A DNA stretch of 31,229 nucleotides from Actinobacteria bacterium UBA2184 (lineage in GTDB: Bacteria > Actinomycetota > Coriobacteriia > Anaerosomatales > Anaerosomataceae), in the NCBI GenBank assembly GCA_002328745.1, contig DCVQ01000033.1, positions 1 to 31,229 on the forward strand, in the 5' to 3' direction. Positions 1-7,600 of the stretch are shown here, piece after piece. A program made the translations under genes and the position numbers. The notes beneath the pieces were generated by a model. That model did not search any database, had not been told where the DNA came from, and saw nothing but the letters and a program-made list of their open reading frames with translations. Within the stretch, counting starts at the first letter, position 1. Each line of letters begins with the position of its first letter.

Positions 1-2
1 TC

Positions 3-677
3 GACGAGCTCGCCGACCTCATGATGATCGCCGCCAAGGAGGTCGAGGACTCTATCTGCCGCATCGCGCAGCTCGCGCGCGCGGCCGGCATCCACCTCAT
101 CGTCGCCACCCAGCGTCCGTCGACCGACATCATCACCGGGCTCATCAAGACGAACATCACCAACCGCATCGCGTTCGCCGTCTCCTCGGGCATCGACAGC
201 CGCGTGATCCTGGACCAGTCCGGCGCCGAGAAGCTCGTCGGCCTGGGCGACATGCTGTTCTCGACGCCGGCATGGCCCAAGCCCAAGCGCATCCAGGGCG
301 CGTACGTGAGCGAAGACGAGATCAACGCGGTGGTCGGTCACGTGAAGGCGCAGGCGGAGCCCGACTATCACGAAGAGATCCTCCACCTCAAGGTCACCGG
401 TCCGACGGGCACCCTGGAGGGTGCGGACGACGACGATCCGCTGCTGTGGGAGGCCGCGGACATGGTCGTCACCAGCGGTATGGGGTCGACATCGCTCCTT
501 CAGAGAAGGCTGAAGGTGGGCTATGCTCGCGCTGGTCGTATCATGGACATGCTCGAGGGCAAGGGCATCGTCGGTCAGCCCGACGGCAGCCGGCCCCGCG
601 AGGTGCTCGTGGACATCGAGGAACTCGAGTCGCTGAAGGCCTTCGAGCGGCAGGAGCGCGATGATGACGACGGGTAG
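3..677 (+). CDS. ftsK: DNA translocase FtsK/SpoIIIE, C-terminal part (5' end outside window)
   Basis: The visible 224 residues open with DELADLMMIA, the conserved stretch around the Walker B aspartate of FtsK/SpoIIIE motor domains. They continue through LIVATQRPSTDIITG and TNRIAFAVSSGIDSRVILD, both typical of this ATPase. An acidic linker (DDDDP) leads to the winged-helix gamma domain (about residues 145-210 of the visible part; SGMGSTSLLQRRLKVGYARAGR), which in characterised homologues reads polar KOPS/SRS sequences. The protein pumps chromosomal DNA through the closing septum and activates XerCD recombination. The reading frame is open to the window edge, so the N-terminal membrane domain and Walker A lie upstream. 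It is the first gene of a plus-strand run that continues into the RodZ-like gene. Confidence 0.96.
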   Translation, partial: DELADLMMIAAKEVEDSICRIAQLARAAGIHLIVATQRPSTDIITGLIKTNITNRIAFAVSSGIDSRVILDQSGAEKLVGLGDMLFSTPAWPKPKRIQGAYVSEDEINAVVGHVKAQAEPDYHEEILHLKVTGPTGTLEGADDDDPLLWEAADMVVTSGMGSTSLLQRRLKVGYARAGRIMDMLEGKGIVGQPDGSRPREVLVDIEELESLKAFERQERDDDDG

Positions 678-715
678 GCCGAAGGCGGTCCCAACAGGGG
701 ACAGGAGGGACTGAG

Positions 716-1213
716 ATGCCGGTCGGCAAGAGGCTCGCGGACGCCCGACGTGCACAGGGGCGCCAACTGCCGGAGATCGAGCGCGAGACCCGGATCATGC
801 GCCGCATGCTCGATGCCCTCGAGGCCGAGCGGTGGGACGACCTTCCGGCGCCGGTTTACGTCAAGGGCTACATCCAGAACTACGCGACCGTTCTCGGCCT
901 TGATGCGACCCCGCTTCTCGAAGAGTACGCCCAGGACATCGGCCAGAATTCGTCACTGCCCCAGCTTGCCGACATCCCCGAGCGAACGCTCGTCCCGCAT
1001 CGCCTCGAGCTCCACGCTATCCCGCGTGCGGTCTGGATCGCGGTGCTGGCCGGCGTGCTGGTGATGGTGCTCCTCATCTGGGGGATCTCAGCGCTGTTCC
1101 GGGACGATGAGCTCCCGCCGACACCGCCCACGACCACCCCGTCCACGTCGATCGACACCAGCGCGTCTCCCGGAGTGACGGAGACCGTCGAGCCCCCGAC
1201 AACCACCGAGTGA
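716..1213 (+). CDS. rodZ: RodZ-like membrane-anchored helix-turn-helix protein
   Basis: This 165-residue protein has an N-terminal HTH_25-type domain (about residues 1-75) with the family pattern VGKRLADARRAQG and the motif VYVKGYIQNYATVLGLD. One transmembrane helix follows (about 104-128, AVWIAVLAGVLVMVLLIWGI), then a short Pro/Thr-rich external tail. RodZ couples the MreB/elongasome machinery to the membrane. The homologous B. subtilis gene ymfM also lies between ftsK-type and pgsA-type genes. The tail here is short and lacks the usual beta-rich RodZ domain, so it is a minimal version. The ATG is preceded by AGGAGGGA at 5-7 bases. Assignment to the family is firm, but its action on cell shape is inferred. 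Confidence 0.82.
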   Translation: MPVGKRLADARRAQGRQLPEIERETRIMRRMLDALEAERWDDLPAPVYVKGYIQNYATVLGLDATPLLEEYAQDIGQNSSLPQLADIPERTLVPHRLELHAIPRAVWIAVLAGVLVMVLLIWGISALFRDDELPPTPPTTTPSTSIDTSASPGVTETVEPPTTTE

Positions 1214-1238
1214 CGCCCCACAAGACCGAGGAGGCAGT

Positions 1239-1736
1239 ATGGCGAAGGACCAGAGCTTCGATGTCGTATCGCAAGTCGATATGCAGGAGGTGGACAACGC
1301 CGTTCAGCAGGCCACCAAGGAGATAGCCCAGCGCTACGACCTGAAGGACACGAAGTCGACCATCGCCCTCGACCGGGCCGCCTCGGCCATCACCCTCTCG
1401 GCACCGAGCGACTTCGTCCTCACGCAGGTCAAGGACGTGCTGGTCACCAAGCTCGTCCGCCGCACGATCGACATCAAGGCTGTTGGCTGGGGGAAGGTCG
1501 AATCCGCCTCGGGCGGCTCGGTCCGCACCGTCGGCCAGGTGGTCAACGGCATCGACGCCGAGATCGCGCGCAAGATCAACAAGGACGTGCGTGACCAGAA
1601 GTTGAAGGTCAAGGTGCAGATCGAGGGCGACAAGGTGCGTGTGTCCAGCGCGAGCCGTGACGAGCTTCAGGCTGTGATCGCGTTCCTCAAAGCCGAGGAC
1701 TACGGCATCCCGCTGCAGTTCACCAACTACCGCTGA
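1239..1736 (+). CDS. yajQ: YajQ family nucleotide-binding protein (UPF0234)
   Basis: The 165-residue protein begins AKDQSFDVVSQVDMQEVDNA and contains QRYDLKDTKSTIAL. It ends QAVIAFLKAEDYGIPLQFTNYR, matching the YajQ family across its usual length (about 160-165 residues). The fold is two ferredoxin-like domains. Members bind tRNA or nucleotides, and a Xanthomonas homologue binds cyclic di-GMP. No catalytic activity is established. The ATG at 1239 has a GAGGAGG-like ribosome binding site (CCGAGGAGGCAGT). It sits 25 bases after the RodZ-like gene and 7 bases before rimO, so it is probably cotranscribed. The molecular role in this organism cannot be stated. Confidence 0.93.
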   Translation: MAKDQSFDVVSQVDMQEVDNAVQQATKEIAQRYDLKDTKSTIALDRAASAITLSAPSDFVLTQVKDVLVTKLVRRTIDIKAVGWGKVESASGGSVRTVGQVVNGIDAEIARKINKDVRDQKLKVKVQIEGDKVRVSSASRDELQAVIAFLKAEDYGIPLQFTNYR

Positions 1737-1743
1737 GGCTGAC

Positions 1744-3039
1744 GTGACTCCACCTGTTCCCGCCGTGTGCTTCGTGACTCTCGGCTGTCCCAAGAACGAG
1801 GTCGACTCGGACCGCATGGCCGCAGCAGTGCAGGCCTCCGCGTACCGGCTGGTCGACGACCCCGCCGATGCCGACGTCGTCGTGCTCAACACCTGCGCGT
1901 TCATCCAGGATGCGACGGAGGAGTCGATAGCCGAGGCGTTCGCGTTCACCGGCGAGTGGCGCCCCATGCGGGACGGCCGCCGGGTAGTCGTGGCCGGATG
2001 CCTGGCGTCGCGCTACGGCGACGAGCTCGTCGAAGCGATGCCCGAGCCCGACGCCTTCGTGCCCGTCGCGGACGAGCCGCGGCTTCTCACCGTGCTGGAG
2101 GCCCTCCTCGGCACTCCCGCCCGACCGAGCGCGCCGCCGCCGAGGACCGCACCCGGGCCGACCGCCTACCTGAAGGTGAGCGAAGGGTGCGACAGGCGGT
2201 GCGCCTACTGCGCCATCCCCGCGATCCGGGGCCGTTTCGTCTCCATGCCTGCCGACGAGGTGATCGCCGAAGCGCGCTTCCTCATCGACGGAGGCGCCAG
2301 GGAGATCGTGCTCGTCGGTCAGGACATCGCCCGCTGGGGGCACGACCTGCCCGGGAGCGAGGACCTCGGGGCGCTGGTCGCGCGTCTCGATGCGCTGCCG
2401 GGCGACTTCCGCATCCGCCTGATGTACCTGCAGCCGGACGGCGTGACCGACCGGTTGCTCGACGCGATGGCCGGCAGCTCGCACGTCTGCCACTACCTCG
2501 ACATCCCCCTGCAGCACGCGTCCGAATCCGTGCTGAGGGCGATGGGGCGCTCCGGCGATGCGTCGGCGCATCTCACGCTCATCGGCCGCATCCGCGCCGC
2601 CATGCCGGATGCCGTGTTGCGCACCACGGTGATGGCGGGTTTCCCCGGGGAGACAGCGGCCGACTTCCGCGTGCTCGAGGACTTCATCGAGACCGCGGGC
2701 TTCGACTATGTGGGCGTCTTCGCCTACTCTCAGGAGGAGGGGACGCGCGCGGCGTCGCTGCCCGGCCAGGTGCGTCCCGCCACGCGCCGGGCGCGTGCTC
2801 AGCGCCTACGCGACCGCGCCGACCGCATCTCGGTTGAGCGGTTCGCCTCGCACACCGACACGCTCGTACGCGTCCTCGTGGAGGGCGCCGAGGACGACAC
2901 GTCCTGGGGAAGGACCTGCGGCCAGGCCCCCGACGTGGACGGCATCGTCGTGCTCGACCGCATCGTGCCTTCGGGCGTTTTCGTCGATGCGCGCATCGTG
3001 GATTCCTTCGGCTACGAGTTGTCAGGAGAGGTGCTGTGA
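1744..3039 (+). CDS. rimO: Ribosomal protein S12 methylthiotransferase RimO
   Basis: A radical SAM enzyme of 431 residues that adds a methylthio group to the conserved aspartate of ribosomal protein S12. The N-terminal methylthiotransferase domain starts with VTLGCPKNEVDSDRM, where the PKN signature separates RimO from MiaB. The radical SAM cluster motif is CDRRCAYCAIPAIRG. The phrases LVGQDIARWG, YLDIPLQHAS and TTVMAGFPGETAADF follow, and a C-terminal TRAM-like domain (from about residue 365) closes the protein. Translation starts at GTG 1744. The stop codon overlaps the pgsA start (GTGA), indicating translational coupling. A second methylthiotransferase, MiaB, is encoded at 11560. Confidence 0.95.
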   Translation: MTPPVPAVCFVTLGCPKNEVDSDRMAAAVQASAYRLVDDPADADVVVLNTCAFIQDATEESIAEAFAFTGEWRPMRDGRRVVVAGCLASRYGDELVEAMPEPDAFVPVADEPRLLTVLEALLGTPARPSAPPPRTAPGPTAYLKVSEGCDRRCAYCAIPAIRGRFVSMPADEVIAEARFLIDGGAREIVLVGQDIARWGHDLPGSEDLGALVARLDALPGDFRIRLMYLQPDGVTDRLLDAMAGSSHVCHYLDIPLQHASESVLRAMGRSGDASAHLTLIGRIRAAMPDAVLRTTVMAGFPGETAADFRVLEDFIETAGFDYVGVFAYSQEEGTRAASLPGQVRPATRRARAQRLRDRADRISVERFASHTDTLVRVLVEGAEDDTSWGRTCGQAPDVDGIVVLDRIVPSGVFVDARIVDSFGYELSGEVL

Positions 3040-3671
3040 TTCGCAACATGAACCTCGCCAACAGGATCACGCTCGTGCGCGTGGTCCTCATCCCCGTGTT
3101 CCTCGTCGTGCTCCTCGGGGAGATGCCGGACGCGCTCATCGAGCCCGGCCCATGGGCCGTTTACCGCCCGTGGGTCGCCGCTTTCATCTTCACGGCCCTC
3201 GCGGCGAGCGATGCGGTCGACGGCTATGTCGCGCGATCCCGCAACCAGATCACCACGTTCGGCAAGTTCATCGACCCGCTCGCCGACAAGCTGCTCGTCA
3301 CGGCGGCGCTCGTGGCGCTGGTCGAGCTCGACAAGCTTCCCGCGTGGATCGCGCTCGTCATCATCAGCCGTGAGTTCATCGTGAGCGGGCTGCGACTCGT
3401 GGCGATCGCCGAGGGCCGGGTCATAGCAGCGGCGAACTCCGGGAAGCTCAAGACGGTGCTGCAGATCATCGCGATCGTGGCGTTCCTCATCAAAGACAGC
3501 GAGACGGTGCGCACGATCGGCGGAGCTGTCTCCACCGCGGCCCAGACCGTCGCGTGGGTGATCATGGCGGCCGCGGTGCTGATGACCATGATCTCGATGG
3601 TGCAGTACTTCTACCATGCGCGGGACATCCTGACCGGACCGTGGGAGAGCGTCGACACGAAGAGCACCTGA
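3036..3671 (+). CDS. pgsA: CDP-diacylglycerol-glycerol-3-phosphate 3-phosphatidyltransferase
   Basis: A membrane enzyme of 211 residues that makes phosphatidylglycerol phosphate from CDP-diacylglycerol and glycerol 3-phosphate, the committed step to phosphatidylglycerol. The CDP-alcohol phosphotransferase signature DG-x2-AR-x8-G-x3-D-x3-D is complete in DGYVARSRNQITTFGKFIDP. The N-terminal NLANRITLVRVVLIPVF and several further hydrophobic segments are typical. Translation can start at GTG 3036 (overlapping the rimO stop, with AGGAGAGG 7 bases upstream) or at ATG 3048. I chose GTG because of the ribosome binding site and the overlap. The rimO-pgsA-cinA order is common in Gram-positive bacteria. 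Confidence 0.94.
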   Translation: MIRNMNLANRITLVRVVLIPVFLVVLLGEMPDALIEPGPWAVYRPWVAAFIFTALAASDAVDGYVARSRNQITTFGKFIDPLADKLLVTAALVALVELDKLPAWIALVIISREFIVSGLRLVAIAEGRVIAAANSGKLKTVLQIIAIVAFLIKDSETVRTIGGAVSTAAQTVAWVIMAAAVLMTMISMVQYFYHARDILTGPWESVDTKST

Positions 3672-3681
3672 GGTGGACGCG

Positions 3682-4896
3682 ATGCGAACCGCTGCCGTCG
3701 TCACGATCGGTACCGAGCTCACCACCGGTCTGAGGCAGGACACCAACGGGGGAGCGATCGCCCGCGCGCTCCGCGACGCCGGCTATCACGTCGAATCGAT
3801 CACGGCTCTGCCCGACGACGCGGCTGCCGTCTCCGTTGTGCTGAGCGCGCTCATGGCCCGCTGTGCCCTCGTGGTGGTCACAGGCGGCCTCGGACCCACC
3901 CACGACGACATCACCCGTGAGGCCGCAGCACACGCGCTCGGACGGCCCCTCGTGCGCGATGCGGGTATCGCTGTGCGATTGGAGGACCTCGCGCGGCGGC
4001 ATTCTGCGCCCGACGCGCGCGAGCGCATGCTCCGACAGGCCGACGTGATCGAGGGCGCACGCGTGATCGGAGCCACGTCCGGGTCCGCTCCGGGACAGGT
4101 GATCACCGCGGGAGAAGGGCGGCTCGTGCTGCTGCCCGGCCCTCCCGCCGAGATGCACCCCATGCTCGACGAGGTCCTGGCCTCCGAGTCCGCGTTCGCT
4201 CCGCCGGTGCGGTTCCGCTGCACGGGCATCTCGGAGTCCGACGCCCAGGCGCGCGTCGAGCCGGCGCTCGCGGATCATCCCGATGTCACGCTCACCCTGC
4301 TTGCGGCGCCGGGGGAGGTCGAGGTCGTGCTGTTCGCGCCCGACGCTCCGGCATCGCTGCAGCGGGCGCGGCAGGCCGTCCGTGCCGCACTCGGCATCGC
4401 GTGCTTCTCGGAGGACGGCTCTTCGCTGCCCGAGACGGTCATCGGTCTCGCGCGCCGGCGCGGGGAGCGCCTCGCGCTCGCCGAGTCGTGCACGGGAGGC
4501 ATGGCGTCCGCGTCCCTCACCGAGGTCCCGGGGGCCTCCGAGGTCTTCCTCGGAGGCGTCGTCTCCTACGCCGATGCGCTGAAGTCAGCCCTCCTGGGCG
4601 TCGACGCCACCGTTCTCGCCACGCACGGCGCCGTGAGCGAGGCCGCGGCGCGCGCCATGGCCGAGGGCGCACTGCGGCTGCCCGGAGCCACCCTGGCGGC
4701 GTCCGTGACGGGTATCGCCGGTCCGGGAGGCGGCACTGCCGACAAGCCGGTCGGGCTGGTCTGGTTCGCGGTGGCGGCCGCGGACGGACCGACGATCGCC
4801 GCCGAGCGGCTCCTCCTCGGCGACCGCGCAGCCATTCGTACGCGCGCTGCCGCGACGCTGCTCGATCTTCTCCGTCTCCGGATGGAAGGCGACTGA
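3682..4896 (+). CDS. cinA: CinA: competence/damage-inducible protein with nicotinamide-nucleotide amidase domain
   Basis: At about 404 residues it has the two-domain CinA layout. The N-terminal MoCF/COG1058 domain (about 1-165) has VTIGTELTTG and GGLGPTHDDITREA. The C-terminal PncC domain (about 250-400) has LAESCTGGMASASLTEVPGAS and TGIAGPGGGTADKPVG. Characterised homologues hydrolyse ADP-ribose and deamidate NMN, recycling pyridine nucleotides, and the gene is often cotranscribed with recA. ATG 3682 is preferred because AGGTGG lies 5 bases upstream and family members start MR-x2-V-x2-VGTEL. GTG 3673 would add three residues. A linked cinA-thpR(ligT)-recA order is known from Deinococcus, so the arrangement here is an old one. 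Confidence 0.94.
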   Translation: MRTAAVVTIGTELTTGLRQDTNGGAIARALRDAGYHVESITALPDDAAAVSVVLSALMARCALVVVTGGLGPTHDDITREAAAHALGRPLVRDAGIAVRLEDLARRHSAPDARERMLRQADVIEGARVIGATSGSAPGQVITAGEGRLVLLPGPPAEMHPMLDEVLASESAFAPPVRFRCTGISESDAQARVEPALADHPDVTLTLLAAPGEVEVVLFAPDAPASLQRARQAVRAALGIACFSEDGSSLPETVIGLARRRGERLALAESCTGGMASASLTEVPGASEVFLGGVVSYADALKSALLGVDATVLATHGAVSEAAARAMAEGALRLPGATLAASVTGIAGPGGGTADKPVGLVWFAVAAADGPTIAAERLLLGDRAAIRTRAAATLLDLLRLRMEGD

Positions 4897-4897
4897 C

Positions 4898-5485
4898 ATG
4901 CCCAGGGCGTTTCTCGCCCTGACGCTACCGCCCGCCTGCCGCGAGACGCTCTTCGGCTGCCGCGACGCCTTCGTCGCCGCCGATCCCGCTTGGGCCCGCG
5001 AGAAGTGGGTCCGCGTGGAGAACCTGCACGTGACGATGCGCTTCCTCGGCACGCTGCCGGACGAGAGCATCGGTTCCGTCGCCGCGGCCGTCGGTGAGGG
5101 GATCGCCGGCCTTCCCGCGTTCGTGCTCCGCCTCGGCCGCATCCGCGCCGTTCCCGGGAGCCGCTCCGCGTCCGGACTATGGGCGGTCCCGTCTGCGGGG
5201 GTGGGGGAGGCGACCGACCTGGCCGCGGCCATCGCCGAGGCGCTCGCGCCGTTCGATATCGAGGCCGAGACGCACCGGTTCCGTCCGCACGTGACGCTCT
5301 GCAGGGCGCGTCGGCCGAGGCGCGTGGCTGCACACGCGATCGAAGAGGCCGAGCACATCCTCGTCCGCGCCGGGGACGACGCGACGAGCGTGTCAGTGCA
5401 CGGCGTTACGCTCTTCTCGTCGACGCTCACGCCACGCGGTCCGGTCTACGAAGAACTCTCGGCCATGCCGCTTCGAAGCGATTGA
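4898..5485 (+). CDS. thpR: RNA 2',3'-cyclic phosphodiesterase (2H superfamily, LigT/ThpR)
   Basis: The 195-residue protein has both H-x-T motifs of the 2H phosphoesterase fold: HVTMRFLG near residue 46 and RFRPHVTLCRAR near residue 130. It also has the usual N-terminus PRAFLALTLPP. The family opens 2',3'-cyclic phosphates on RNA ends, and older names call it 2'-5' RNA ligase. The start codon is one base after the cinA stop, so the two are likely coupled. The gene's own TGA stop lies inside the -35 hexamer of the recA promoter. Whether it works in RNA repair or tRNA processing in this organism is unknown. Confidence 0.92.
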   Translation: MPRAFLALTLPPACRETLFGCRDAFVAADPAWAREKWVRVENLHVTMRFLGTLPDESIGSVAAAVGEGIAGLPAFVLRLGRIRAVPGSRSASGLWAVPSAGVGEATDLAAAIAEALAPFDIEAETHRFRPHVTLCRARRPRRVAAHAIEEAEHILVRAGDDATSVSVHGVTLFSSTLTPRGPVYEELSAMPLRSD

Positions 5486-5510
5486 CATCGAACAGGTGTT
5501 CGTGTACGTT
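5482..5510 (+). promoter_or_regulatory. recA promoter (TTGACA-17-TACGTT)
   Basis: A perfect -35 TTGACA (5482-5487) is followed after exactly 17 bases by TACGTT (5505-5510). The predicted start is about 40 bases before the recA ATG. The LexA box fills the spacer, so bound LexA would block RNA polymerase. The -35 hexamer contains the stop codon of thpR. Confidence 0.72.
5489..5502 (+). promoter_or_regulatory. LexA operator (SOS box) of recA
   Basis: CGAACAGGTGTTCG fits the Gram-positive SOS consensus CGAACRNRYGTTCG at every position. Its place between the -35 and -10 hexamers of recA, together with two exact boxes beside lexA in the same window, makes function very likely. A lone GTTCG half-site follows at 5508-5512. 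Confidence 0.9.
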
Positions 5511-5559
5511 CGTGTCGGCCTTCAGGGGGTCACCCGAACGGGAAAAGGAGCGGGTACGC

Positions 5560-6612
5560 ATGGAACGCGAGAAGGAGAAAGTCCTCGATCTCACGCGGGA
5601 ACAGATCGAGCGCAAGTTCGGCAAGGGATCCCTCATGCGCCTCGGGGACGATGCGGCGCTGCAGACGATCAGCTCCATACCGACCGGGTCGCTCGCCCTC
5701 GACGCCGCTCTCGGCATCGGCGGCGTCCCGCGAGGCCGCATCGTCGAGATCTACGGACCCGAGTCCTCGGGCAAGACCACCCTGGCGCTGCAGATCGTCG
5801 CCGAGGCGCAGCGCGCCGGCGGAGTGGCGGCGTTCATCGACGCTGAGCATGCTCTCGATCCCGCGTATGCCGCCCGCCTCGGCGTGGACATCGAAGACAT
5901 CCTGATCTCCCAGCCCGATACCGGAGAGCAGGCGCTCGAGATCACCGACATGCTGGTACGTTCAGGAGCCATCGACGTGATCGTCGTCGACTCGGTGGCG
6001 GCGCTCGTGCCTCGAGCTGAACTTGAGGGTGAGATGGGCGATGTGACGGTCGGGCTCCAGGCGCGGCTGATGAGCCAGGCCATGCGCAAGCTGGCAGGGT
6101 CGCTCAGCAAGTCGAACACCACGTGCATCTTCATCAACCAGCTTCGCGAGAAGGTCGGCGTGATGTTCGGCAGTCCGGAAACGACCTCCGGCGGGCGTGC
6201 GCTCAAGTTCTACGCCTCGGTGCGTATCGACGTGAGGCGTATCGATTCCATCAAGCAGGGCACGGAGATCGTCGGTAACCGGGTCCGCGCCAAGGTCGTG
6301 AAGAACAAGGTCGCCCCGCCGTTCCGCCAGGCCGAGTTCGACATCATGTTCGGGCAGGGCATCTCCAAGGAAGGCAGCCTGCTCGACCTCGGCGTCGAGG
6401 AGGCAGTCGTCCAGAAGTCCGGCGCTTGGTACACGTACGGAGACGAACGCCTCGGCCAGGGCAGGGAAGCCGCAAAGGACTTCCTGCGCGATCACGTCGA
6501 TCTTCGCGACGCGATCGAGGCGCAGATCCGCGAGCGGCTCGCGCTGCCGGGCGGGAACCTCCCGCTGCTCGGCATCGCCGCGCCCGTGCCAGAAGACGGC
6601 ACAACGGAGTAG
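5560..6612 (+). CDS. recA: Recombinase RecA
   Basis: A 350-residue RecA with Walker A GPESSGKT (66-73), the ISQPDTGEQALEI region, Walker B VIVVDSVAALVP, and the L1/L2 DNA-binding loops (EGEMGD and FINQLREKVGVMFGSPETT). It ends in a conventional C-terminal domain (YGDERLGQGREAAKDFL). It catalyses strand exchange and acts as co-protease for LexA self-cleavage. The frame is open far upstream, but ATG 5560 is the start: AAAAGGAG lies 9 bases before it and family similarity begins just inside (REQIERKFGKGSLMRLG). There is no sign of an intein. recX follows 14 bases later. Expression should rise on DNA damage because an SOS box sits in its promoter. Confidence 0.98.
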   Translation: MEREKEKVLDLTREQIERKFGKGSLMRLGDDAALQTISSIPTGSLALDAALGIGGVPRGRIVEIYGPESSGKTTLALQIVAEAQRAGGVAAFIDAEHALDPAYAARLGVDIEDILISQPDTGEQALEITDMLVRSGAIDVIVVDSVAALVPRAELEGEMGDVTVGLQARLMSQAMRKLAGSLSKSNTTCIFINQLREKVGVMFGSPETTSGGRALKFYASVRIDVRRIDSIKQGTEIVGNRVRAKVVKNKVAPPFRQAEFDIMFGQGISKEGSLLDLGVEEAVVQKSGAWYTYGDERLGQGREAAKDFLRDHVDLRDAIEAQIRERLALPGGNLPLLGIAAPVPEDGTTE

Positions 6613-6626
6613 GGGCCACGGGGCAC

Positions 6627-7307
6627 ATGTCCGCATCCGCCGACCGCGAGCTGCGCACACTGACGGAGATCAGGCGGCCGCGTCGCGGTTCTAAGGCGCG
6701 AACGCTGTATCTCGACGGCGAAGCCTGGCGCACGGTCCCGGTAGAGGTCGTGCGTGAACTCGGGATCGGGCAGGGAGACCTGCTCGATCCCGCCGAACTC
6801 GTGGAGTCCGAAGCGCGCCTCGCGCCCCGATTCGCACGAGAGCGCGCCTATCGCCTTCTCGCATACCGCGAGCGGAGTGCCGAGGAGATCGCGCAGCGGC
6901 TTGCGGAGGACGGCTACGACGAGGCGCTCGTCCGCGCAACCGTCGATGACCTCGTCCGCTCGGGACTGGTCGATGACGAGCGCTACGCTCGCATGATCGT
7001 TCGGCAACTCGTCGCGGCACGAGGGTTCGGCCGCCAGCGCGCGCTACGAGAACTCTCCCGACGCGGGGTACATGCGGACCTCGCATCCGCGCTTCTCGAG
7101 GAGTTCGCTCCGGAAGAGGGGGAGGCCGTCCGCGCCCGCACCCGTGCCGCCGGTCTCGTACGCCCGGGCGACTCGGTGGCCCGGCTGGCATCGCGGCTTG
7201 TCCGTCGCGGCTACTCCACCGCAGCCGCCCTTCGCGCCGCGCAGGAACAGCTGGCCGCCGAGGGTGACGACGAGGATGCCTACGACGGCGTCACCGACGA
7301 CGAGTAG
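6627..7307 (+). CDS. recX: Regulatory protein RecX
   Basis: A 226-residue RecX with the alpha-helical repeats of the family: AYRLLAYRERSAEEIAQRL, the motif GLVDDERYARMIV, and GFGRQRALRELSRRGV. RecX binds in the RecA filament groove and limits RecA activity. The N-terminal 60 or so residues form a separate beta-rich extension (TLYLDGEAWRTVPVEVVRELG) that resembles N-terminal extensions of longer RecX proteins in Gram-positive bacteria. ATG 6627 is 15 bases after recA, and the open frame upstream is recA shadow. It is cotranscribed with recA and so is likely SOS-induced. The acidic C-terminus (GDDEDAYDG) is unremarkable. Confidence 0.92.
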   Translation: MSASADRELRTLTEIRRPRRGSKARTLYLDGEAWRTVPVEVVRELGIGQGDLLDPAELVESEARLAPRFARERAYRLLAYRERSAEEIAQRLAEDGYDEALVRATVDDLVRSGLVDDERYARMIVRQLVAARGFGRQRALRELSRRGVHADLASALLEEFAPEEGEAVRARTRAAGLVRPGDSVARLASRLVRRGYSTAAALRAAQEQLAAEGDDEDAYDGVTDDE

Positions 7308-7340
7308 CTCGCATTCTCGCTGCTCAGGGCCGTTACGACC

Positions 7341-7370
7341 TTGACGCGCGCACTTCTGCGCGAGTACCAT
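7341..7370 (+). promoter_or_regulatory. Candidate promoter for rny with a hairpin in the spacer
   Basis: TTGACG (7341-7346) and TACCAT (7365-7370) are 18 bases apart. The spacer contains the inverted repeat CGCGCA-CTTC-TGCGCG (7347-7362), which could also act as a weak U-less terminator for recA-recX. The 5' leader to rny would be about 220 bases. The 293-base stretch from 7308 to 7600 holds no convincing gene. Confidence 0.35.
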
Positions 7371-7451
7371 GAGCACGGCAAATGCGATCGACGTGGGTTG
7401 CCGGTAGTGCGCCGCGTCGTATGTGATGGGTTCTCGTTCGACCGACACCGC

Positions 7452-7468
7452 ACCACCCTCAGGGTGGT
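7452..7468. repeat. 17-bp near-perfect palindrome upstream of rny
   Basis: ACCACCCTCAGGGTGGT reads the same on both strands except for the central base. It lies in the untranslated stretch between recX and rny. It could be a repressor operator or a small hairpin in the rny leader. No protein partner can be named. Confidence 0.4.
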
Positions 7469-7600
7469 TCCTCGCGTATTCTCGTTCGGGCGTGTCCCCT
7501 CATCAGGTCCATTCGCCAGGCGTTCCCGGTCGCGTCCGCGCGCCGCGCGCCAGCACGTGTGACTTGTTGCACACCGATCCCGGAAGGGGAGGGACGCGCC

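Noticed and set aside
5179..5559. N-terminal extension of RecA from the upstream open frame
   Set aside because: The extra codons overlap thpR in another frame and the promoter/SOS box. RecA similarity and the ribosome binding site place the start at 5560.
7341..7562. Small plus-strand gene between recX and rny
   Set aside because: The 73-residue product is Arg/Ser-rich without any pattern, has no ribosome binding site, and overlaps regulatory-looking sequence.
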